Positions 58,548-64,000 of a DNA stretch of 64,000 nt are shown here, piece after piece. Below the pieces are notes generated by a model, which saw only the letters and a list, made by a program, of their open reading frames with translations, searched no databases and had not been told where the DNA came from. This stretch comes from Streptomyces taklimakanensis (GTDB lineage Bacteria; Actinomycetota; Actinomycetes; Streptomycetales; Streptomycetaceae), in NCBI RefSeq assembly GCF_009709575.1, contig NZ_WIXO01000001.1, forward strand, positions 4,156,001 to 4,220,000, read 5' to 3'. The position numbers and the translations under genes are program-made. Every line of letters begins with the position of its first letter. The first letter of the stretch is position 1.

Positions 58548-59663
58548 ATGGCCCTGCTTTCCGTGGACGAACTGACCGTCACCTTCACCCGGCGCGGGCG
58601 GCGCGACGTGAAGGCCGTGTCGGGAGTGTCCTTCGACGTCGACCGGGGCCAGGTGGTGGGTCTGGTCGGCGAGTCGGGCTGCGGCAAGTCCGTCACCTCG
58701 CTGGCCCTGATGGGCCTGCTGCCCGACCGGGGCGTGAAGGTCGGCGGCCGGGCCGACTACGACGGCACCGACCTGTTGACCCTGGACAAGGGGAGGATGC
58801 GCGACCTGCGCGGCTCCCAGTTGGCGATGATCTTCCAGGACCCGCTGTCCTCCCTGAACCCGGTGGTGCCCATCGGCGTCCAGGTCACCGAGATCCTGAC
58901 CCGACACCGGGGGATGAAGGGCGAGGCCGCCCGCAAGGAGGCCGCCGCCCTCCTGGACCGGGTCGGCATCCCCGACCCCACCCGGCGGCTGAAGGAGTAC
59001 CCGCACCAGCTCTCCGGCGGCATGCGGCAGCGCGCCCTGATCGCCATGGCGGTGGCGTGCGCGCCGCGCCTGTTGATCGCCGACGAGCCGACCACCGCGC
59101 TGGACGTGACCATCCAGGCCCAGATCCTGGAGCTGCTCAAGGAACTGGTCGACGAGGAGGGCACCGCCCTGCTGATGATCACCCACGACCTGGGCGTGGT
59201 CGCGGGCCTGTGCGACCAGGTCAACGTGCTGTACGCGGGCAAGGTGGTGGAGTCCGCCGAGCGGCGCGAGCTGTTCGAGGCGCCCACCCACCCGTACGCC
59301 AACGGCCTGTTGGGCTCCATCCCCCGGCTCGACGCGCCGCGCGGCGAGCCGCTGCGTCCGATCCGCGGTTCGATCAACGACACGATCGCCTGGGAGGACG
59401 GCTGTGCCTTCGCGCCCCGGTGCGACCACTACACGATGGAGTGCCTGACGGGCACCCCGGTGCTGGGCGAGCCGCGGAAGGCCGGTCACCAGGTGCGGTG
59501 CGTCAACCCGGTGCTCGCCGCGGGCGCCGCCGCGTCGCGCGGCGTGGCGTTGGAGTCCGACGCGACCGAGGTGGCCGGGGCGGACGGCGACAGGAGTGAT
59601 CGGGCGGCGGACGAGACCGCCGCCGATGCGGCCGGTGCGGCCGGGAAGGAGGCCCGGGCGTGA
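58548..59663 (+). CDS. Peptide ABC transporter ATP-binding protein (DppD type)
   Basis: A 371-residue ATPase: Walker A GESGCGKSV, Q-loop MIFQDPLSSLNPV, signature LSGGMRQRALIAMA, Walker B LLIADEPTTALDVT and H-loop ITHDLGVV. The C-terminal oligopeptide-transporter extension holds the cysteines of CAFAPRCDHYTMECLTG, which in relatives bind an iron-sulfur cluster or zinc. It ends in an Ala/Glu/Asp-rich tail. Its stop overlaps the next gene by four bases (GTGA). Energises peptide uptake together with DppF. Confidence 0.95.
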   Translation: MALLSVDELTVTFTRRGRRDVKAVSGVSFDVDRGQVVGLVGESGCGKSVTSLALMGLLPDRGVKVGGRADYDGTDLLTLDKGRMRDLRGSQLAMIFQDPLSSLNPVVPIGVQVTEILTRHRGMKGEAARKEAAALLDRVGIPDPTRRLKEYPHQLSGGMRQRALIAMAVACAPRLLIADEPTTALDVTIQAQILELLKELVDEEGTALLMITHDLGVVAGLCDQVNVLYAGKVVESAERRELFEAPTHPYANGLLGSIPRLDAPRGEPLRPIRGSINDTIAWEDGCAFAPRCDHYTMECLTGTPVLGEPRKAGHQVRCVNPVLAAGAAASRGVALESDATEVAGADGDRSDRAADETAADAAGAAGKEARA

Positions 59664-60736
59664 GCCTGTTGGAACTGAAGGACGTCAAGGTCCACTTCCC
59701 GGTGCGGAAGGGCATCCTGTTCGACCGCACCGTCGGCCACGTCTACGCCGTCGACGGGGTCTCGCTCTCCGTCGAGGCGGGACAGACCTACGGTCTGGTG
59801 GGCGAGTCCGGGTGCGGCAAGACCACGCTGGGCCGGGCGGTCCTGCGACTGGTGGACATCACCGACGGCGAGGTCGTCTTCGACGGCACCGACCTGGCGA
59901 AGCTGCCGGGCGAGGAGATGCGGCGCTTCCGCCGCCGGCTCCAGATGGTCTTCCAGGACCCGCTGGGCAGCCTCAACCCCCGGCAGAACATCGAGTCGAT
60001 CCTCTCCGAGGGCATGGCGGCCCACGGCATCGGCGCGGACCAGGAGGAGCGCCGCGAGCGGATCCGGGAGATCCTGGCGAGGGTGGGGCTCCCCGCGAAC
60101 GCGCTCTCCCGCTACCCGCACGAGTTCTCCGGCGGGCAGCGGCAGCGCATCGGCATCGCCCGCGCGCTGGTCCTGGAACCGGACGTGATCATCTGCGACG
60201 AGCCGGTCTCCGCGCTGGACGTCTCCATCCAGGCCCAGGTGATCAACCTGCTGGAGGAGCTCCAGGCGGAGATGGGACTGACCTATCTGGTCATCGCCCA
60301 CGACCTGGCCGTGGTGCGGCACATCTCCGACGTCGTCGGGGTGATGTACCTGGGCTCGCTGGTGGAGGAGGCGCCCAGCGACGTCCTCTACGCCGAGCCC
60401 CGGCACCCCTACACCAGGGCGCTGATGTCGGCCGTGCCGGTGCCCGATCCCGAGGTGGAGGACAGCCGCGAGCGCATCCTGCTCACCGGCGACCTGCCCT
60501 CCCCGGCGAATCCGCCGGCAGGCTGCCGCTTCCACACCCGCTGCCCGTGGAAACAGGACACGCTCTGCGCCACCGACCGCCCCGAACTGCGGGACATGGG
60601 CGGAGGGCACCGGGTGGCCTGCCACTGGGCGAAGGAGATCGCCGAGGGCCTGATCCGGCCCGCGGAGAACTCCTCCCGGACGGTCCCGGCCCCCGCCGCG
60701 CCCTCCGAGGAGGGGGCCGCCGCCGTGGCGAAGTGA
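59660..60736 (+). CDS. Peptide ABC transporter ATP-binding protein (DppF type)
   Basis: A 358-residue ATPase that starts at GTG 59660 (MSLLELKDVKVHFPVRKGILFDRTVGHVYAVDGVSL). Walker A GESGCGKTT, Q-loop MVFQDPLGSLNPR, signature FSGGQRQRIGIARAL, Walker B VIICDEPVSALDVS and H-loop IAHDLAVV are intact, and the C-terminal CRFHTRCPWKQDTLC cluster motif is present. It is the last gene of the five-gene importer operon and pairs with the preceding ATPase to form the energising heterodimer. Confidence 0.95.
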   Translation: MSLLELKDVKVHFPVRKGILFDRTVGHVYAVDGVSLSVEAGQTYGLVGESGCGKTTLGRAVLRLVDITDGEVVFDGTDLAKLPGEEMRRFRRRLQMVFQDPLGSLNPRQNIESILSEGMAAHGIGADQEERRERIREILARVGLPANALSRYPHEFSGGQRQRIGIARALVLEPDVIICDEPVSALDVSIQAQVINLLEELQAEMGLTYLVIAHDLAVVRHISDVVGVMYLGSLVEEAPSDVLYAEPRHPYTRALMSAVPVPDPEVEDSRERILLTGDLPSPANPPAGCRFHTRCPWKQDTLCATDRPELRDMGGGHRVACHWAKEIAEGLIRPAENSSRTVPAPAAPSEEGAAAVAK

Positions 60737-60835
60737 GCCGCGCCGCGGGTCGCGTCGACAGCGCCGTCCGCCGCCACGTCCCACGGGGGCGGGCCGGGCG
60801 GCGCTGCCGTGCGCGGCGCCTGTTACAACCGGGGG

Positions 60836-61501
60836 GTGGATCTGTTCACCCCTTCCGTCCAGCACTGGCTGGACCTGGCCGGGATCTTCGTCTTCGCGAT
60901 CTCCGGCGCGCTGCTCGCCGTCCGCAAGAACTTCGACGTCGTCGGCATGGCGCTGCTCGCCGGGGCCACCGGGTTGGGCGGCGGGCTCTTCCGGGACCTG
61001 GTGATCGGCGCGGTGCCCCCGGCGGCCTTCACCGACCTCGGTTACCTGCTGACCCCCCTGGCGGCCACGGCCCTGGTCTTCTTCCTCCATCCGCAGGTGG
61101 AGCGGATCAACCGGGCGGTGATGGTCTTCGACGCGGCGGGGTTGGGGCTGTTCTGCGTCACCGGCACCGTCAAGGCGTACGGCCACGGGCTCGGTCTGGC
61201 GGCCTCGGCGGTCCTGGGGCTGGCCACGGCCGCCGGTGGCGGGGTGGTGCGCGACGTGCTGGCCAACGAGGTGCCCTCGCTGCTGCGCTGGGACCGTGAG
61301 GTCTACGCCCTCCCGGCGATGGTCGGGGCAACGGTGGTGGCGCTGCTGATCCACACCGGACACCTGAACGGGGCGACCAGCGGGGCGGCGGCCGCCCTCG
61401 CCTTCGTCCTGCGCCTGCTGGCCCTGCGCCACAACTGGCGTGCGCCCCGGGCCTGGCACCGTCGCAGCCGGCGCGGGAAGGAGGGCGCCGAGGAAGTGTG
61501 A
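60836..61501 (+). CDS. TRIC family cation channel (UPF0126)
   Basis: A 221-residue membrane protein with about seven helices arranged as two repeats. The glycine motifs GGGLFRDLVIGAVPP and GGGVVRDVLANEVPSLL are the duplicated signature of trimeric intracellular cation channels; bacterial members pass monovalent cations such as potassium. I chose the GTG at 60836 (VDLFTPSVQHW); a GTG at 60809 is in frame. It lies 100 bases after the importer operon and has no evident functional tie to it. Confidence 0.9.
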   Translation: MDLFTPSVQHWLDLAGIFVFAISGALLAVRKNFDVVGMALLAGATGLGGGLFRDLVIGAVPPAAFTDLGYLLTPLAATALVFFLHPQVERINRAVMVFDAAGLGLFCVTGTVKAYGHGLGLAASAVLGLATAAGGGVVRDVLANEVPSLLRWDREVYALPAMVGATVVALLIHTGHLNGATSGAAAALAFVLRLLALRHNWRAPRAWHRRSRRGKEGAEEV

Positions 61502-61570
61502 GCAGCGGCGCACCCTCCGGGGCACCCCCCTGCTACTGGCCGGTAATAAAAACCTGTACCGTGTACTGTC

Positions 61571-62404
61571 ATGACCGAGGCAACCATCGGTGCCAGCGCC
61601 TTCGACCGCGACACGGCCGTCACGGCACGGGGAGGGGGCGTCTACGACGCCGACCTCTCCGCCCAGTGGACCATCGGGCACGCCGTCAACGGCGGCTACC
61701 TCCTCGCCCTGCTCGGCCGCGCCCTCGGCGACGCACTGCCGCACCCCGACCCCTTCACCGTCACCGCGCACTACCTCACCGCCTCCCGGCCCGGCCCGGC
61801 GACCGTGCGCACCACCACCGTCCGCACCGGCCGCACCCTCTCCACCGGCACCGCCTCCCTCGTCCAGGTCGACGAGGAGGGACGGGAGGTCGAGCGCGTC
61901 CGCGTCCTGGCGAGCCACGGCGACCTGACCGCGCTGCCCGACGACGTCCGCACCAGCGCCAAACCGCCGCAGATCCCGCCGTACGAACGGTGCCTCGGTG
62001 CGAAGGACGGCATGGACCCGGCGGCCGTTCCGCCCCTCACCCACCAGGTGGACCTGCGGCTGGACCCCGCCACCGTCGGTTGGGCCCTCGGCGCGCCCAG
62101 CGGACGCGGCGAGATGCGCGGCTGGTTCGGTCTCGCCGACGGCCGTGACCACGACCCGCTCTCCCTGCTGCTGGCGGTGGACGCCCTGCCGCCCACCGCC
62201 TTCGAGCTGGGGCTGTCCGGCTGGGTGCCCACCGTGGAGCTCACCGTGCACGTCCGACACCGCCCCGCCCCCGGCCCGGTGCGCGTGGCGATCACCACCC
62301 GCAACCTGGCCGGTGGCTTCCTGGAGGAGGACGCCGAGGTCTGGGACAGCCAGGACCGCCTCGTCGCCCAGTCCCGCCAGCTCGCCCGGGCCCTGTCGGA
62401 CTGA
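61571..62404 (+). CDS. Acyl-CoA thioesterase family protein (TesB-like, double hotdog)
   Basis: A 277-residue protein with two hotdog-like halves. The first has QWTIGHAVNGGYLLALLGRALGDALPHPDPFTVTAHYLTASRPGPATVRTTTVRTGRTLSTGTASLVQ; the second has AVDALPPTAFELGLSGWVPTVELTVHVRHRPAPGPVRVAITTRNLAGGFLEEDAEVWDSQDRLVAQSRQLA. This is the layout of TesB-like or 4HBT_3 thioesterases, which hydrolyse acyl-CoAs. The exact substrate is unknown. TACCGT at 61557-61562 followed directly by the ATG suggests a leaderless transcript. Confidence 0.88.
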   Translation: MTEATIGASAFDRDTAVTARGGGVYDADLSAQWTIGHAVNGGYLLALLGRALGDALPHPDPFTVTAHYLTASRPGPATVRTTTVRTGRTLSTGTASLVQVDEEGREVERVRVLASHGDLTALPDDVRTSAKPPQIPPYERCLGAKDGMDPAAVPPLTHQVDLRLDPATVGWALGAPSGRGEMRGWFGLADGRDHDPLSLLLAVDALPPTAFELGLSGWVPTVELTVHVRHRPAPGPVRVAITTRNLAGGFLEEDAEVWDSQDRLVAQSRQLARALSD

Positions 62405-62428
62405 CCGCGCCGCAGCGCACGGCACCGT

Positions 62429-62464
62429 CGCGGGCCGCCCGGACACCGTGCCGGGCGGCCCGCG
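62429..62464 (+). terminator. Terminator after the thioesterase gene
   Basis: A perfect 14-bp stem (CGCGGGCCGCCCGG at 62429-62442 with CCGGGCGGCCCGCG at 62451-62464) around an 8-base loop, followed by a C/T-rich stretch. Confidence 0.75.
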
Positions 62465-62621
62465 CGCTTCCTCGCTCCTCCCGGCGCCGGCCGCGCCCGC
62501 GGACCCGCACGACCGCACAGGTCGCGGCGGGAGTGGCGGGTCCCGTCCTGGGTAATCGCTGTAGGGACGAAAACTGACCAAGCGCGACATACGCCGTAAG
62601 GGAAGCGAAGGTGGTCAACGG

Positions 62622-63104
62622 ATGTACGCCGTGAAGAGCACACTGCCCGACCAGGACCTCAAGGTCGTCGGTGAGGCACTGCAGGGCGCGCTGGTCGATC
62701 TGGTCGATCTCTCCCTGGTGGCCAAGCAGGTCCACTGGACCGTGATCGGACCGCGTTTCCGCTCCATCCACCTCCAGTTGGACGAGGTCGTCGAGACCGC
62801 GCGGGGCTACTCCGACACCGTCGCCGAGCGCGCCGCGGCCCTCGGCCTGGCGCCCGACGGCCGGGCCGCCAGCGTCGCCTCCGGCAGCGGCATCACCGGG
62901 GTGGAGAGCGGCTGGCACCAGGACGACGACGCCGTGGAGGTCATGGTCGGCGCCCTGGCCGCAGTGGTGAACCGCATGCGCGAGCGCATGGAGGTCACCG
63001 AGAAGCCGGACCCGGTGACCCAGGACATCTTCATCGACATCATCGCCGAGCTCGAGAAGCACCACTGGATGTTCCAGGCCGAGCACAAGATCAAGGACAA
63101 GTGA
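62622..63104 (+). CDS. dps: Dps family ferritin-like protein
   Basis: A 160-residue mini-ferritin that stores iron, consumes peroxide and can protect DNA. The ferroxidase residues can be placed: His38 (KQVHWTV), His50 and Asp54 (SIHLQLDEVVE), then Asp65 and Glu69 (YSDTVAER), with the 12-residue His-His and 15-residue His-Asp spacings of the family. It has a short N-terminus and a short Lys-rich C-terminus (KIKDK). The promoter region contains GGGTAA (62550-62555), the form of a stress sigma factor (SigB-type) -10 box, but the -35 is weak. I cannot say which of the several Streptomyces Dps paralogues this is. Confidence 0.92.
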   Translation: MYAVKSTLPDQDLKVVGEALQGALVDLVDLSLVAKQVHWTVIGPRFRSIHLQLDEVVETARGYSDTVAERAAALGLAPDGRAASVASGSGITGVESGWHQDDDAVEVMVGALAAVVNRMRERMEVTEKPDPVTQDIFIDIIAELEKHHWMFQAEHKIKDK

Positions 63105-63235
63105 ACCGGCACCGTCCCCGACCCGCGTCCCGGCGCCACCGCGTACGGCGGAGAGCGTCCCGGTGCGCCCGGGCGGGACCGGAGGCCACCGGGCCACCAC
63201 CGGGCCCCGGTGCCGGTCGAAGGGCCGGTGGACCA

Positions 63236-63277
63236 CCACGAGCCCCCTGTCGCGACGCGCGACGGGGGGCTTCGTGG
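63236..63277 (+). terminator. Terminator after dps
   Basis: CCACGA-GCCCCC-T-GTCGCG pairs with CGCGAC-G-GGGGGC-TTCGTGG (63236-63277) around a 3-base loop, with one mismatch and a small bulge. It ends the dps transcript ahead of the cysteine desulfurase gene. Confidence 0.75.
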
Positions 63278-63391
63278 CGGGGGCGGGCGCCCCGGGTTCC
63301 GCACCGGAACGCGCCCCCGACCGGCGGATGCCGGCACCTGACCGGTCCTCGCTCCCGCCCGGCTCCGCGCGGCTCGTAGAATCGGGGAATC

Positions 63392-64000
63392 ATGGCCTAC
63401 CTCGACCACGCCGCCACCACCCCCATGCTTCCGGAGGCGGTGCGGGCGATGACCGCGCAGCTCGGCGTCACCGGCAACGCCTCCTCACTCCACGCGGCGG
63501 GGCGGCGGGCCCGGCGCACCGTCGAGGAGGGGCGCGAGACACTGGCCGCCGCCCTGGGGGCGCGGCCCAGCGAAGTGGTGTTCACCTCCGGCGGCACCGA
63601 GGCCGACAACCTCGCGGTCAAGGGTCTGTACTGGGCGCGACGCGCGGCCGACCCCGCCCGCAGGCGCGTCCTGGCCAGCCCTGTCGAACACCACGCCGTG
63701 CTCGACGCCGTTCACTGGCTCGCCGACCACGAGGGCGCCGAGGTGGAGTGGCTGCCGGTCGACCCGCTGGGCCGGGTGCGTCCCGAGGCGCTGCGCGAGG
63801 CGCTGGAGCACCGGCCCGACGACGTGGCGCTGGTCACCGTGATGTGGGCCAACAACGAGATCGGCACCCTCCAGCCGGTTGCCGAACTGGCCGCCGTGGC
63901 CGCCGAGTTCGGCATACCGATGCACGCGGACGCCATCCAGGCCGTCGGTCAGGTGCCGGTGGACTTCGCGGCCTCCGGGCTGGCGGCGATGACGGTCAGT
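63392..64000 (+). CDS. Cysteine desulfurase (IscS/NifS family), 3' end cut by window edge
   Basis: The first 203 codons of a class V aminotransferase-fold PLP enzyme that mobilises sulfur from cysteine. The start MAYLDHAATTPMLPEAVRAM, GNASSLHAAGRRARRTVEEGRE, VVFTSGGTEADNLAVKG, SPVEHHAVL (the PLP-stacking His) and VTVMWANNEIGTLQPV followed by HADAIQAVGQVPVDF are all family marks. The PLP-lysine and the catalytic Cys loop lie beyond the window. TAGAAT at 63377-63382 is a good -10 box; transcription may begin very near the ATG. In Streptomyces such genes serve tRNA thiolation or Fe-S assembly. Confidence 0.95.
   Translation, partial: MAYLDHAATTPMLPEAVRAMTAQLGVTGNASSLHAAGRRARRTVEEGRETLAAALGARPSEVVFTSGGTEADNLAVKGLYWARRAADPARRRVLASPVEHHAVLDAVHWLADHEGAEVEWLPVDPLGRVRPEALREALEHRPDDVALVTVMWANNEIGTLQPVAELAAVAAEFGIPMHADAIQAVGQVPVDFAASGLAAMTVS

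Overview
The window is chromosomal DNA from a Streptomyces or close relative. It has very high GC, many GTG starts, dense operons with 4-base stop/start overlaps, and proteins that are typical of the genus (IcmA, GlgE-pathway enzymes, SseB, DUF6230/DUF6114, CabB-like EF-hand). From memory the gene order resembles the conserved S. coelicolor core around SCO5410-SCO5490; I could not check this by search. I see no phage, transposon, CRISPR, tRNA or rRNA signature.

Layout. 1-6.1 kb: the end of an AIM24-like gene, two DUF3817 membrane proteins around a thiamine-binding (MTH1187) protein and a MarR regulator, isobutyryl-CoA mutase large subunit (icmA) behind a probable leaderless, operator-controlled promoter, a TetR regulator and a thioredoxin/TPR protein. 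6.1-9.3 kb: an uncharacterised three-gene envelope operon (DUF6230, DUF6114, acidic secreted protein) behind a 580-base leader with a long hairpin. 9.4-15.6 kb: central carbon, with pta-ackA-pyk on the minus strand and divergent pfkA. 15.7-19.8 kb: a CitA/CitB-type two-component system beside the dicarboxylate carrier gene dctA that it probably controls. 19.9-31.3 kb: the alpha-glucan block glgE-treS-mak-glgB, with glgP divergent; glgX lies at 39.9 kb. Together these convert trehalose to maltose, maltose 1-phosphate and branched alpha-glucan, and mobilise it.

31.4-39.7 kb: a secreted M4 protease with a P-domain, a heterodimeric ABC exporter with one degenerate ATP site, a small CxxH/CxxC protein, an RsbW-like ATPase and an enoyl-CoA hydratase. 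42-45 kb: an EF-hand protein and two adjacent secreted cell-wall proteins that share a C-terminal domain. 45-47 kb: VWA, DUF2795 and small hydrophilic proteins. 46.9-51.8 kb: a glycine/serine unit (gcvT-gcvH-glyA-sdaA, minus strand) led by a tandem glycine riboswitch. 52-54.6 kb: a P-loop protein and two SseB-family genes. 54.8-60.7 kb: a five-gene peptide ABC importer. 60.8-64 kb: a TRIC channel, a thioesterase, a Dps ferritin and the start of a cysteine desulfurase gene.

The points most worth following are the DUF6230/DUF6114 operon, whose first and third proteins seem to share a domain; the palindromic operator inside the icmA promoter; the histone H1-like tail on GlgB; and several regulatory candidates in intergenic DNA. 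Most of the rest is well-understood core genome.
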